DNA from: Acinetobacter guerrae
Lineage (GTDB): Bacteria > Pseudomonadota > Gammaproteobacteria > Pseudomonadales > Moraxellaceae
Reading direction: 5' to 3'
Length of the DNA stretch: 64,000 nt
Assembly (NCBI RefSeq): GCF_009372255.1
Contig: NZ_LXGN01000056.1
Span: 366,516 to 430,515 of the forward strand
Shown: positions 10,657-21,243 of the stretch, in pieces
Position numbering within the stretch: the stretch's first letter is position 1
How the letters are laid out: every line of letters begins with the position of its first letter
Program-made: the position numbers and the translations under genes
Notes under the pieces: model-generated
The model's input: the letters and a program-made list of their open reading frames with translations, nothing else
Databases searched by the model: none
Told to the model about the DNA's origin: nothing

Positions 10657-11904
10657 GTGAGACAAAAGGTAATAATTTGTTCAATGTTAGCTTGTAGTTA
10701 TGCTAATGCTGAACATTTTTTTAATGATTCCAAAAATAGTTTATGGACACGTAATTATTACTATGATCGAAATTATACAGAGGTATCAACTACGCCTGCG
10801 CTAAAAGAATGGGCTCAAGGTTTTATTTATAGTTTTGAGTCTGGTTATACGGCTACAACCGTAGGATTCGGATTGGATATTCAAGCAGCTGCAGGTTTTA
10901 AGTTGCATGCGGATCGAGATCAGACTGGAGCAGGGTTGTTACCGGTTGATAAAGTAACGCGTGAAGCAGCAGATAGCTATGGAGAAATTGGTTGGACTGT
11001 CAAAGCAAAGTATCAGCAAACTGAAGTGAAAGCAGGAACCCTTATGCCTTTTACTCCTGTAATTTTTTCATCTAGAGCAAGACTTTTACCACAAACTTTT
11101 AGAGGGGTGGAATTAAAATCTAAAGATATCGACAATACTAATCTAACGCTAGGCTACGTGGATAAAGTAAATCAGCGTGATTCTACTAATTTTGAGAATA
11201 TTCGTATTTCGACTGCCAATGGTAAGTTTAAAGCAGCAGAAACTGACAGTGTTTATTATGGTGGTTTTAATTATCTATTTGATAAATCAAACTCTATTGG
11301 ATTCTACACTATAAAGCTTGATGATATTTATCAACAACACGTATTCATGTCAAACAATGTGATTCATTTGAATGACAGTTTGAGCTTAATTCCAGACCTT
11401 AAATATTACATTAACCGTGCAGATGGTAAAAAATTGGCAGGAAAAGTCGACAATGATTTGATTGCTGCCAATTTTAGTCTTCAACACGATACTCATGCAT
11501 TCTCTCTGGGTTTTTTAAAAAGTTATGGTGATACGGCATTTCCATATATTACAGGAGGAGAAGTTTTATTTTTTCTTGATGGTATAAGTACGGATTTTCT
11601 TAATCCTCGTGAAGATGTTTTTAGTATTCGTTATGACTATGACTTTAAAAATTATATTTCAGGGCTTAAAGGAATGGTGCGCTATAGCGAAGGTCATAAT
11701 ATCTATTTGCCAAACTTGGGTGGAACAGACTTAAAAGAAAAAGAGACTGCTTTTGATATTCAATACACCGTTCCTGAGGGAAAGTTAAAAGGGTTATCTG
11801 TCAGAGCAAGATATGCTTTGTATGATAATGATTTTGCTTCAACCGCAGCATTTAAACCTGATCATGAATTTCGTTTAGGCATTGATTATACATGGAATTT
11901 TTAA
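10657..11904 (+). CDS. OprD-family outer membrane porin
   Basis: Signal-like N-terminus, alternating beta-strand pattern, FFNDSKNSLWTRNYYYDRNY start and C-terminal aromatic F (RLGIDYTWNF). Confidence 0.85.
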   Translation: MRQKVIICSMLACSYANAEHFFNDSKNSLWTRNYYYDRNYTEVSTTPALKEWAQGFIYSFESGYTATTVGFGLDIQAAAGFKLHADRDQTGAGLLPVDKVTREAADSYGEIGWTVKAKYQQTEVKAGTLMPFTPVIFSSRARLLPQTFRGVELKSKDIDNTNLTLGYVDKVNQRDSTNFENIRISTANGKFKAAETDSVYYGGFNYLFDKSNSIGFYTIKLDDIYQQHVFMSNNVIHLNDSLSLIPDLKYYINRADGKKLAGKVDNDLIAANFSLQHDTHAFSLGFLKSYGDTAFPYITGGEVLFFLDGISTDFLNPREDVFSIRYDYDFKNYISGLKGMVRYSEGHNIYLPNLGGTDLKEKETAFDIQYTVPEGKLKGLSVRARYALYDNDFASTAAFKPDHEFRLGIDYTWNF

Positions 11905-11920
11905 TTAAGAGATAAATATT

Positions 11921-13132
11921 ATGAATATGGTAGTTTCGGTGGTTAGTACTAAGAAAAAATTAAAATTTAATATCACGATTGTTTTATGTTTTCTCATTGC
12001 CATCATTGAAGGGATGGATATACAGGCTGTAGGGGTTGTTGCAACTTCTCTCAAAGAAGCATTTGGATTAGATAAATCTCAACTTGGATTGGTCTTTAGT
12101 GCAGGTATTTTGGGATTGTTACCTGGATCAGTCATTGGTGGATACTACGCAGATAAAATTGGTCGAAAGAAAGTCCTGATTTTTTCAGTATTACTTTTTG
12201 CACTGTTTACAATCTGTATGGTTTGGGTTCAAAGTTATCATAGTCTATTGTTAGTACGGTTCTTGGCAGGATTAGGTTTCGGTGCAGCCTTACCTAATTT
12301 AATCACTTTGGCATCTGAGTCTGTAACTCCCCAAAAACGCGGTAAGGCAGTGGGCTTGATGTACTGTGGGATGCCTGTTGGAGCTGCATTAGTCGCATTA
12401 TGGGTGGCGTATGATTTTAGTGAAAACTGGAAATCGATTTTTTATATTGGCGGTATTATTCCCCTATTACTGATTCCTGTACTGATTAAGTTTTTACCAG
12501 AATCCAAAGATTTTATGGGAGTAAAAACTGAAAAATTAAAAAATACCAATATGTTTAGTGCTTTATTTCAGACGAGCATGAGATCAAAAACAGTATTGTT
12601 CTGGGTTAGTAATTTTTTTACGACTATGGTGCAATATATTATGTTGAGTTGGCTTCCTTCACTCTTTGTTGAATTAGGTTTCACTAAACAAGAAGGGAGT
12701 AAAGCACAGCTATTTTTTCTGATAGGTGCAACGATTGGAACAGTTTTACTAACGTATTTAATTGATCGATGGAATAAATCGTTTGTAATTTTAATGATGT
12801 ACGTTGGTATTTTATCAGGATTATTTTTACTGAGCGGATCAACTCACTTAAATATGATGTATTTAGCTGCTGCATTCACAGGAATCTTTATGATTGGTGG
12901 TATTGGGGTAATGTACGCTTTTGGAAGTTTTGTGTATCCCACAGAATCTCGTGGACAAGGCATTGGCGCTGCATCATCTGTTGGTAGATTGGGGGCTATT
13001 GTTGGACCAATGGTTGTAGGTCAATTACTTTTTTTAGGAAGTGGTACATCAACAATTTTTCTAGCAGCTATTCCTTGTATTGTAATTGCAGCAATCTGTA
13101 TGTTTATTTTGTCTAAGAAAATTGCAGCATAA
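11921..13132 (+). CDS. MFS transporter, aromatic acid:H+ symporter (AAHS/MhpT/PcaK-like)
   Basis: 12-TM MFS with GMDIQAVG, GGYYADKIGRKKVL and GLGFGAALPNLITLASE motifs. Confidence 0.85.
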   Translation: MNMVVSVVSTKKKLKFNITIVLCFLIAIIEGMDIQAVGVVATSLKEAFGLDKSQLGLVFSAGILGLLPGSVIGGYYADKIGRKKVLIFSVLLFALFTICMVWVQSYHSLLLVRFLAGLGFGAALPNLITLASESVTPQKRGKAVGLMYCGMPVGAALVALWVAYDFSENWKSIFYIGGIIPLLLIPVLIKFLPESKDFMGVKTEKLKNTNMFSALFQTSMRSKTVLFWVSNFFTTMVQYIMLSWLPSLFVELGFTKQEGSKAQLFFLIGATIGTVLLTYLIDRWNKSFVILMMYVGILSGLFLLSGSTHLNMMYLAAAFTGIFMIGGIGVMYAFGSFVYPTESRGQGIGAASSVGRLGAIVGPMVVGQLLFLGSGTSTIFLAAIPCIVIAAICMFILSKKIAA

Positions 13133-13213
13133 TTGATTTTAGATCTATTGTTTAAAAATAGATCTAAATTATAGGACATGTACACAATTTCATTAAATAT
13201 ATGGAACTATGCG

Positions 13214-13256
13214 GAAGCTTAAATTGTATTAGTCAATTTAAGCTTCTTTTATTTTT
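13214..13256 (+). terminator. Rho-independent terminator after the AAHS transporter
   Basis: 13-bp stem gaagcttaaattg-tattagt-caatttaagcttc followed by a T-rich tract. A second 11-bp hairpin tttagatctat/atagatctaaa lies at 13138-13168. Confidence 0.85.
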
Positions 13257-13266
13257 AAATTTCACT

Positions 13267-13677
13267 CTACTCTTTAGGAGGTTCTGAATGGGAGTCAATT
13301 GTTGAATTTCTACGACGATTTAAAAAAGAATACCGATCCCACGGCAGTGGACGATTGAGTGTTTCAGGAACCTCACCGCTCAAAGAACGTAACCGCAAAT
13401 GTAAAGCTGCTTGTGCCATCAAGTTGGCTGAAACAGGTGCAGTAATAAAAGCCAGTAAAGTGATTAATAATTCTGAAAAACCAAAACGTCCATGAAAGGC
13501 AGAGTAAACAATGGATGCCAGCAAAAAACTCCCTAAACCGAGTGTACTGGATTTGGTTGGTGCATGAAGACGCATAAACAAGTCGGGTAGCCGAATCATG
13601 CCAATACCGCCGACTAGCATAAAAAAAGCACCAACCAACAGAAAAAATGAAACTAAAATTTCCATAAATAGCTGCAT
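13267..13677 (-). CDS. mnhG: Na+/H+ (Mrp) antiporter subunit G
   Basis: GGIGMIRLPDLFMRLHAPTKSSTLG motif; operon position. Confidence 0.93.
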   Translation of the reverse strand: MQLFMEILVSFFLLVGAFFMLVGGIGMIRLPDLFMRLHAPTKSSTLGLGSFLLASIVYSAFHGRFGFSELLITLLAFITAPVSANLMAQAALHLRLRSLSGEVPETLNRPLPWDRYSFLNRRRNSTIDSHSEPPKE

Positions 13678-13687
13678 GATGCTTCTC

Positions 13688-13963
13688 CTAATCGATCACA
13701 TGACCCGTGGTGAAATAACGTGCCAACGCTGCGGTAGAAACAAAACCTAACATGGCAATTAAAAGTGCACCTTCAAATAGATTGGTACTGGTCCAGTAAA
13801 TACCCAAGACCACGACTAAACAGGTGGCATTCAAAAATAAAGTATCTAAAGCCAGCAGTCGATCTACTATAGAAGGGCCAACGACCAGTCGAATCAGACA
13901 TAGAAACATGGAGATGGTAATCGCGACCATACAAATGCCTAGAGCATAGGGTAAGATGATCAT
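13688..13963 (-). CDS. mnhF: Mrp antiporter subunit F
   Basis: RLVVGPSIVDRLLALDTLFLN motif; operon position. Confidence 0.93.
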   Translation of the reverse strand: MIILPYALGICMVAITISMFLCLIRLVVGPSIVDRLLALDTLFLNATCLVVVLGIYWTSTNLFEGALLIAMLGFVSTAALARYFTTGHVID

Positions 13964-14493
13964 GTCGGTTCTCCTTCTTCAACCGTCTTTACATCAAAAA
14001 TGGCGATCAATGGTGCTTCATAACGTGATTTGATTTCTTGAATATCCAGTTCTTCATTATCTGTACTGAGTGAATGTACCAGAATGTCACCACGTTCCTG
14101 ATCGATTCCTGCGGATACAGTGCCAGGTGTCGTGGTAATAATCATCGCCAAAATACTATTGACCTGCTCATGTTGGGTTTCTAATGGTACGCGATACCAT
14201 TTTGGATGTAACCGATCTGTGGGTCCAAGTACCAGTTTTGCGACACGAATATTTGAAATAACAATATCCCATAACACCACAAAGAACAGATAAATGGCCT
14301 GCTTCCAATGGATATGAGGAGTACGAGTGATAAAAGGCTGTACCAGACGCGGAATCAAAATAGCCAGAACAATCGCAATGAGAATGTTATCGGCGGAAAC
14401 ACTATGTGCCAGCATGACCCAACTTAAACCGACAAGAACTGAAACAAATGGATGGGGAAACCAGCGTTCTAGCAAAGGACTCTTTTTTTTCAT
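13960..14493 (-). CDS. mnhE: Mrp antiporter subunit E
   Basis: Start trimmed to MKKKSPLLERWFPHPFVSVLVGLSWVML. The longer tracked ORF (to 14706) overlaps mnhD and is less likely. Confidence 0.9.
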   Translation of the reverse strand: MKKKSPLLERWFPHPFVSVLVGLSWVMLAHSVSADNILIAIVLAILIPRLVQPFITRTPHIHWKQAIYLFFVVLWDIVISNIRVAKLVLGPTDRLHPKWYRVPLETQHEQVNSILAMIITTTPGTVSAGIDQERGDILVHSLSTDNEELDIQEIKSRYEAPLIAIFDVKTVEEGEPT

Positions 14494-14494
14494 T

Positions 14495-16306
14495 TCAAGG
14501 CTCCATCGGTTTGAGTTGGCTTTCATTTGGTACGATATCTTGATCCTTTTGTTCTTGCTCAATTTGACGTTTCTTATATTCTGAAATGTGCTCGCCTTCA
14601 AGCGTATCATCAGATATGACATCGGGAATATAATGTGCGTATGGATCGATCGTTTCACCACCATATTTGGTTTCAGGAACATAGCTTGGATCATAAGGTT
14701 GTACACTGATCACTTCACCAAAACGGTCTTTGCTTAAAATAGAATTGGTATAAAGTGCATGATCCTGAATTTGTGTCGCTGTACTTAAGGTATAGGAATA
14801 AATAGCAGGCGCGCAAATGACATAAATAATTAAACCTGCCAAGAGTGTATAAATTGTCAAATCGTTACGTGCAGGAGCATGTTCAGGTAAATCCTGATAT
14901 GCAGCAAAAGCAGGTTCCTTTTCATTTTCTTCAGGCGCAGTCGATCGCCAGAACAAAACAAAACCAACACGGGTGAGAGCAATAATACTGAGCAAACTGA
15001 CAATCAGCACAATCGCAATGATCCAAGCTTGATAAGGCTGATCATGAGTGGCTTGTAAAATAAATACCTTACCCAGAAAACCGCTAAACGGAGGCAGACC
15101 TGCCATCATCATCGCAATGACGAAATAAACCAAAGCCACTATTTTGCCTTGTTTCATTCTTGGGGCAACTTTGAGATGATCTTTAAAATTACCACGTTGA
15201 GACGTAACCCAACCACAGAGTAAATAAAAAGCGGCTGCAATCAGCGTACTATGTACCAGATAATATAAAGCCGCAGCCCATGCTTGGGTATTAAACATGG
15301 AAATCGCAATTAAAATCGTCCCGATAGAAGACAGCACCATAAAGCCGACAAAACGTCGTAAACGATCTGCACCAATAGCGCCAATGACTCCATATAATGA
15401 AGTCACTAAACCAATGGGTAACAACCAGTACTTCAAAATATTTTGTGCAAATACATCATCAAATACTGTTCCATTGACCCTTAAAATTGCATAAATACCG
15501 ACTTTAGTCATAATGGTAAAGATGGCTGCAACGGGTGTTGTTGCCACCGCATAGGTTTTTGGTAACCATAGTCCAACGGGCAATATTGCTGCTTTAATGC
15601 CAAATACAACAAATAAGAGCAATCCGCCTGCAATGGCAAGTTTGTGTTGATCTGGCTCAAGCGTTGGCAAAAGGCGTGATACATCAGCCATATTTAAACT
15701 GCCAACACTGCCATAAATCATGCCTAAACCAATCAAAAAAATCGCAGATGCAAGCAAATTGATCGTGACATAATGAATGCCCAGTTGAAAGCGCGCTTTG
15801 CCTTGTGTATGTAGCAGCAGTACATAGGATGCCATGAGTAAAACTTCAAAGAATACAAACAGGTTAAACAAATCGCCTGTTAAAAAAGCACCGCTAATTC
15901 CCATGAGTAAAAAATGAAACATAGCATGGAAATAACGACCTCGTGTATCCCATTCTTTGCTTGCAAACCACAGTACAGGTACAGCGAGTACATAGGTCAA
16001 CAGCAGCATAAAAGCAGAAAGCTGATCTAAAACCAATACAATACCAAATGGTGCAGACCATTCGCCGAGTTGATAAACTGTAATTTGACCTGTATGTGCA
16101 ATCAAAAAATAACTGACCGCAGTGGCAAGACCGAGTAAAACAGAAACTAGGCTGATGGCTCTGCGCCACGGTTGGCGACGATCTGTTTCTAAAGCACCAG
16201 AACCAGGGTTGCCTAAAATAATTAAGATAAATGCAGTAAATGCAGGAATAAGAATGCTAAAAATAGGCGCGTGCATGTTCCAGAAATTGATAAAGTCAAT
16301 CATCAA
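14495..16306 (-). CDS. mnhD: Mrp antiporter subunit D
   Basis: NADH-quinone oxidoreductase-like multi-TM protein (FEVLLMASYVLLLHTQ, GLPPFSGFLGKVFILQA). Confidence 0.93.
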   Translation of the reverse strand: MMIDFINFWNMHAPIFSILIPAFTAFILIILGNPGSGALETDRRQPWRRAISLVSVLLGLATAVSYFLIAHTGQITVYQLGEWSAPFGIVLVLDQLSAFMLLLTYVLAVPVLWFASKEWDTRGRYFHAMFHFLLMGISGAFLTGDLFNLFVFFEVLLMASYVLLLHTQGKARFQLGIHYVTINLLASAIFLIGLGMIYGSVGSLNMADVSRLLPTLEPDQHKLAIAGGLLLFVVFGIKAAILPVGLWLPKTYAVATTPVAAIFTIMTKVGIYAILRVNGTVFDDVFAQNILKYWLLPIGLVTSLYGVIGAIGADRLRRFVGFMVLSSIGTILIAISMFNTQAWAAALYYLVHSTLIAAAFYLLCGWVTSQRGNFKDHLKVAPRMKQGKIVALVYFVIAMMMAGLPPFSGFLGKVFILQATHDQPYQAWIIAIVLIVSLLSIIALTRVGFVLFWRSTAPEENEKEPAFAAYQDLPEHAPARNDLTIYTLLAGLIIYVICAPAIYSYTLSTATQIQDHALYTNSILSKDRFGEVISVQPYDPSYVPETKYGGETIDPYAHYIPDVISDDTLEGEHISEYKKRQIEQEQKDQDIVPNESQLKPMEP

Positions 16307-16671
16307 GGTTCATCCTCACGCGGGTCATAATTTAAGGCTGGGTCTTCTTTGGAATCGACATGATCTGTGCCCGATTCGTAACGGCTTCGAATTGCAAGCT
16401 GTACAATAAATGCAGTTGTAGCAAAACCAATGACAATCGCTGTTAAAACTAAGGCCTGTGGTAAAGGATCAGTCGCTTTAACCGTTTCTGTCAAAATGGC
16501 AGGCGCATTCATTTGAATGCGTCCCATCGCAAACAAAAAGAGATTCACAGCATAGCCAATCATGGCAAGTCCCAGTACCACAGGAAAAGTTCTGGCTCGT
16601 AAAATTAGATAAATACCTGAAGCGACAAGCAAACCGATTGCAGAAGCAAGTAAAAATTCCAGACTAATCAT
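16303..16671 (-). CDS. mnhC: Mrp antiporter subunit C
   Basis: NuoK-like small membrane protein (DPLPQALVLTAIVIGFATTAF). Confidence 0.93.
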   Translation of the reverse strand: MISLEFLLASAIGLLVASGIYLILRARTFPVVLGLAMIGYAVNLFLFAMGRIQMNAPAILTETVKATDPLPQALVLTAIVIGFATTAFIVQLAIRSRYESGTDHVDSKEDPALNYDPREDEP

Positions 16672-19517
16672 GACGAATCTCCTTCACGCGGAACTGGACC
16701 AGTTATGCTTGAGTGACGTGAATCTCCAAGTACCGAAATTAATAACATGGTTGCGCCGACTACAGTGACATAGACACCCACATCAAATAAGGCGGCCGAA
16801 GCGAGATGCGATTTTCCAATCACTGGAATATCGACATAAATATGTGCGCTGGTTAAGAATGGACGTGACCAATACCATGCGCCGATACCCGACATACCCG
16901 CAATAAGTAAACCAATACCAATCCAGAGTTCATATAAACGACCAGATTTTGCTTTTAGCATGTGTTCGGCACGATCTTGACCTTGTGCAATGTACTGGAT
17001 AATTAAAGCCATTGAAGTCACTAAACCAGCAATAAAGCCACCACCTGGGTAATTGTGACCGCGTAAAAAAATATAAAGACTGACCACTAAGGCGATTGGT
17101 AATACCCATGAGGCTGTTGTTCTTAACATCAGTGGTGATGGATTAAAACGATAGGTGAGTCCTTGAGTCACGCTCGTACCATGAATCCGCATACCATCCA
17201 TCAGACAGAGTGCCCCAATGGCAGCAATACCCAAGACTGTGATTTCTCCAAAAGTATCAAAACCACGGAAATCAACCAGAATCACATTGACCACATTTGA
17301 ACCACCACCCAAAGGTAGCGATTGCTGCATAAAGAACCATGACAGCGAGTTATGATCACGAGTTAGAATTAGCCATGCAATCCAACCAATGCCTAATCCC
17401 CCTATAATGGCAATCATGGCATCACGCCACCGTCTTGAACGCCTAGATTCATAAGGGGTGAGTTGCGGTAGTAATGATAAGCTCATCAATAATAAGACAG
17501 TGGTCACGACATCAACGGTAATCTGGGTCAATGCCAGATCGGGCGCAGAGAATCCAATAAAGATCATGGTCACGACCAAACCAATCGCACCGCTAATCAG
17601 CACTGCTTTAATTCGTTCATGATGAAACCAGAGCATCATCCAACAGGCTGAGAATAAAATCAGCCATAACACAATAGCGATCATTGGCGCATGGGTAAGT
17701 TCACGCGATCCTGTATTAAGTCCTTGATTAAATAATGGTACTGCAACGATGGCGATACTAAAAAGTACAATCAAAAACAAATATAACTGCAAAGAGCCTG
17801 TCTCAGTACGGCGTTTTATATTTCGACTACCCAAAAGCAAATATTTTAAAAACTTATCAAATAAAATTCTGCCCTGAAAGTTACCTAAATATGGATCAAG
17901 ATCAATACGGCGAATACGCCCGTCTTTTGCCAAAGCAAAATAAAAAATCGTTCCGCCAAGCAGAGCAATCAGGCTCATCATAAGGGGTAAATTGACACCA
18001 TGCCAAATGGCCAAATGTACTCCTGCAAACTCAGGCGTAGCAAGGCTGGCACGGGTTGCACCATTGACAATATTTTCAACCAGTAAAGAAGGGATAATAC
18101 CGACTAAAATACAAAGTATAGCGAGTAATGTTGCAGGAAAACGCATTCCCCAAGCAGGTTCATGTGCTTCTTTATTGGGAACTTTTTCTCCGACGGGGCC
18201 ATCAAAAAATACGCCGTGAACGAGCCGAATAGAATAACTGACCGCAAAAATACCTGCCAATGTTGCAACAATGACAGAAAAGATTAAAGCACCACCACTT
18301 AAGCTAGAAACCAATTCTGTGAAGAACATTTCTTTGGAAATAAAACCATTTGTAAGCGGTACACCTGCCATGGATGCGGCAGTAATCATGGTAAGCGTGG
18401 CAGTAAAAGGCAGCAGTTGCCATATACCGCTCAGCTTACGTAAATCGCGGGTTCCTGTTTCATGATCAATAATCCCTGCGATCATGAACAGTGCGGCTTT
18501 GAATGTGGCATGATTTATAATATGGAAAATAGCTGCGGCGACTGCTAAAGGTGAGCCAATCCCTAATAAACAAACAATCAATCCTAGGTGACTAATCGTG
18601 GAGTAAGCCAAAAGGCCTTTTAAATCTTCTTTAAAAATGGCGAAAAAAGCTGCCATAAAAAGCGTAAATAAACCGACAAAAGTGACAATATTGTGATAAA
18701 TCGCCGCCCCTATAAAAATCGGTGCAAGGCGCGCCAATAAAAAAATTCCAGCCTTAACCATGGTTGCGGAATGCAAATAAGCCGATACAGGAGTCGGTGC
18801 TGCCATCGCATTGGGTAACCAAAAATGGAAAGGAAATTGAGCACTTTTGGTAAATGCACCTAATAAGATGAGCAATAGGGCAGGAACAAATAAGGGATGC
18901 GATTGAATGGTATCTTTCATGTTGACTAGTTGATCAATCTGATACGTTCCAGTGATCTGCCCAATCAAAATAAAACCACCTAGCATTGCTAGACCGCCCA
19001 TGCCTGTAATGGTCAGTGCCATTCGTGAACCACGTTGCGCGGCCTCGTAATGGCTCCAGTAGCCCACCAGTAAAAAAGATGAAATACTGGTCAGTTCCCA
19101 AAAGACTAATAATAAGATTAAATTATTTGAAAGAGAAATTCCGAGCATAGCTGACATGAAGACCATGAGCAGCATATAAAGTTTAGCAAGGGAATTACGA
19201 GGGCTTAAATAATAATAAGCATAAATATAAATGAGCGTGCCAATGCCTGTAATGAGTAGGCTAAACAGGAGTCCAAGTGCATCCAGACGAAAACTAAGAT
19301 TTAGTCCAAGTTGCGGTAACCAGTCCCAATTTTGTTGAATGGCAGCACCAGCAAAGATTTGTTTTGCCTCAGTCAGCAACAACCCAAAACTGGTTAAGCT
19401 GACTGCAATTGCCCCTAAAGCCGTTGCTTCCCGCGAAAAACGCTGTAGCAATGCAACAAGGGTGGTGCCTAATATTAACGGTAACAAGATAATAATCGGT
19501 AGCACACTCGTATCCAT
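16668..19517 (-). CDS. mnhA: Mrp antiporter subunit A fused to subunit B
   Basis: 949 aa; NuoL-like N-terminal part (FWELTSISSFLLVGYW, PNAMAAPTPVSAYLHSATMVKAG) and MnhB-like C-terminus (RGHNYPGGGFIAGL). Confidence 0.93.
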   Translation of the reverse strand: MDTSVLPIIILLPLILGTTLVALLQRFSREATALGAIAVSLTSFGLLLTEAKQIFAGAAIQQNWDWLPQLGLNLSFRLDALGLLFSLLITGIGTLIYIYAYYYLSPRNSLAKLYMLLMVFMSAMLGISLSNNLILLLVFWELTSISSFLLVGYWSHYEAAQRGSRMALTITGMGGLAMLGGFILIGQITGTYQIDQLVNMKDTIQSHPLFVPALLLILLGAFTKSAQFPFHFWLPNAMAAPTPVSAYLHSATMVKAGIFLLARLAPIFIGAAIYHNIVTFVGLFTLFMAAFFAIFKEDLKGLLAYSTISHLGLIVCLLGIGSPLAVAAAIFHIINHATFKAALFMIAGIIDHETGTRDLRKLSGIWQLLPFTATLTMITAASMAGVPLTNGFISKEMFFTELVSSLSGGALIFSVIVATLAGIFAVSYSIRLVHGVFFDGPVGEKVPNKEAHEPAWGMRFPATLLAILCILVGIIPSLLVENIVNGATRASLATPEFAGVHLAIWHGVNLPLMMSLIALLGGTIFYFALAKDGRIRRIDLDPYLGNFQGRILFDKFLKYLLLGSRNIKRRTETGSLQLYLFLIVLFSIAIVAVPLFNQGLNTGSRELTHAPMIAIVLWLILFSACWMMLWFHHERIKAVLISGAIGLVVTMIFIGFSAPDLALTQITVDVVTTVLLLMSLSLLPQLTPYESRRSRRWRDAMIAIIGGLGIGWIAWLILTRDHNSLSWFFMQQSLPLGGGSNVVNVILVDFRGFDTFGEITVLGIAAIGALCLMDGMRIHGTSVTQGLTYRFNPSPLMLRTTASWVLPIALVVSLYIFLRGHNYPGGGFIAGLVTSMALIIQYIAQGQDRAEHMLKAKSGRLYELWIGIGLLIAGMSGIGAWYWSRPFLTSAHIYVDIPVIGKSHLASAALFDVGVYVTVVGATMLLISVLGDSRHSSITGPVPREGDSS

Positions 19518-19844
19518 GTCGTGATTTAGGTCGGAACCTAAGCGTGAATCTTATTTTTCAGGATGTACAGGAAATCAAAGAGAATTCCAAAGCATTTGAC
19601 AGCCTGAAAACCATAAATGTGAATAAAAAGAAAAAACAAGTTGTATTGCGCGACTTGCAAGAAATAAAAAATAAGTGTCAAAAAGTATACCGCAGGAAAG
19701 AACCACGCTGTTACTGTTTTTACACTTAAAAAACAAAATATCAATCACTTAAGGATGTTACTAAAACGGTTTTTCTTAAACTGATTGATAGTTATTTCCA
19801 ATGATAACATGAAAGATAATTTGATGTCTAAATTATGGAGCGAC

Positions 19845-21215
19845 TTATTTTTCAGACAATCTTGACTCATCTAGGTGTTTGATATTCGACTGTAAATGGT
19901 GCAAGATTTCGTCTTTTTGCGTATCACTTAAACCTTCTAGTAGTTGATAAACCTGATCCATATTTGTTTCTATCGCAATTTCGGATGTTAAATCATTCAA
20001 ATCTGGTTCTGAAGGCTGATTAAATAAATGTTCATAGACGCTTTCATAGGTCTCTTGAGAGTTTGCAAACTCTAAAGATGAAATCTGTTTATTGGATAAA
20101 CTCAGGCATTGATATTCTTCAGCGTGTTCGAGCAGTTCTTCACGATTACCTGTCGCAATAATTTGTAAACATGGAAAAGCCTCATGTAAGCGCTCCAGAA
20201 TTTCATGACACAAAACATGATCAAGTTGATTATCGATGTTATCGATTAACAGGATTCCTTCACCTTCAAGGCAGGGATACAGACTTAAGGGATTAAGCAA
20301 ACATAAACGGCGGACAAGATCGCCAATCATGGCGATCCAAATTTTCAGTGAATTTGACAATTGTTGGTAATATAAACTTTGCCCCTGATACGTCACCATC
20401 AGTTGAAGTTTAGGCTGATATTGTAGGTAAATATCGGTAATGTCGGGAAAAATGACATTCAAACTGGCTTTCAATGCTTGTAAATTAGGCGAATTGAGTT
20501 GAGCGTGTGCCTGAAAAAATTCTTGTTCAAAGTTGGGAGAATTTTTTGTACTAAATTTTCCAATAAGATGCTGGAATAACTGCGCACTTTGAGCATTTTC
20601 AATATCACTGATCTCCCTAAACCATTCAAAAAAACGTGCAAAAGTTGTGAATGGAATGGCAGCAACATCGTAGGCAGATGAAGCTTGAAATACAGCAGGA
20701 ATATTTTTGCTTAATAAATTGATTTCATTGATAAAACGGTCAGATGGATAATAGGCAATACAGGGTAGGCCCTGTAACGGGTCTTGCTTAATCGCCTTTT
20801 GATACAGCTCGGTCAAATATTCGAGTTGTTGTGTTTCTGTTTGGCTAATCCCAATACCTTGGCTATTGAGTGTTTTATATAATTTCCAAGCACAGCATGA
20901 CGTATCACTTTGCTGAGATTGGCTGCCTTCTGGTAATTGTCCAATTTCACTCGGAATCTTGACCTGAATATCGATTCGAGATTGAATCCGAGAATTTAAG
21001 ATATCCTGATCTAGCATGACAATGCCCGCAGTGCGACTATCTTTTAAACGTGCCGGAAACCAACTTAATGCCTGATAAATGTGTTTCAGCAAAGTCGTTT
21101 TGCCTGTGGATTGTTCACCTAAAATGAGTGTGATGGGTTTATGCGAATAATGAAATTGAACCTGTAAATTGCTAAACAAGCCTGTATGTTTAAGATGAAT
21201 CGATTCAAGTTTCAT
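19845..21215 (-). CDS. AAA/ABC-type ATPase resembling COG3950-like predicted ATP-binding proteins, with degenerate catalytic motifs
   Basis: Start trimmed to MKLESIHLKHTGLFSNLQVQF. Walker A LGEQSTGKTTLL intact; LPCIAYYPSDRF; Walker B-like ILLIDNID. Confidence 0.7.
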   Translation of the reverse strand: MKLESIHLKHTGLFSNLQVQFHYSHKPITLILGEQSTGKTTLLKHIYQALSWFPARLKDSRTAGIVMLDQDILNSRIQSRIDIQVKIPSEIGQLPEGSQSQQSDTSCCAWKLYKTLNSQGIGISQTETQQLEYLTELYQKAIKQDPLQGLPCIAYYPSDRFINEINLLSKNIPAVFQASSAYDVAAIPFTTFARFFEWFREISDIENAQSAQLFQHLIGKFSTKNSPNFEQEFFQAHAQLNSPNLQALKASLNVIFPDITDIYLQYQPKLQLMVTYQGQSLYYQQLSNSLKIWIAMIGDLVRRLCLLNPLSLYPCLEGEGILLIDNIDNQLDHVLCHEILERLHEAFPCLQIIATGNREELLEHAEEYQCLSLSNKQISSLEFANSQETYESVYEHLFNQPSEPDLNDLTSEIAIETNMDQVYQLLEGLSDTQKDEILHHLQSNIKHLDESRLSEK

Positions 21216-21243
21216 ATGCCCACCAGAGTTGGAACGCGATGTT

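Noticed and set aside
13960-14706. Extended 248-aa form of mnhE
   Set aside because: The extra 71 residues overlap mnhD coding sequence and are not MnhE-like; the start at 14493 is better.
13267-19517. Mrp operon considered as an unusual respiratory complex
   Set aside because: Gene order A(B)-C-D-E-F-G with fused A/B is the standard group 2 Mrp antiporter arrangement.
19538-19744. Overlapping 61-aa (+) and 68-aa (-) ORFs upstream of mnhA
   Set aside because: Low-complexity AT-rich sequence, no ribosome-binding site or recognisable family on either strand.
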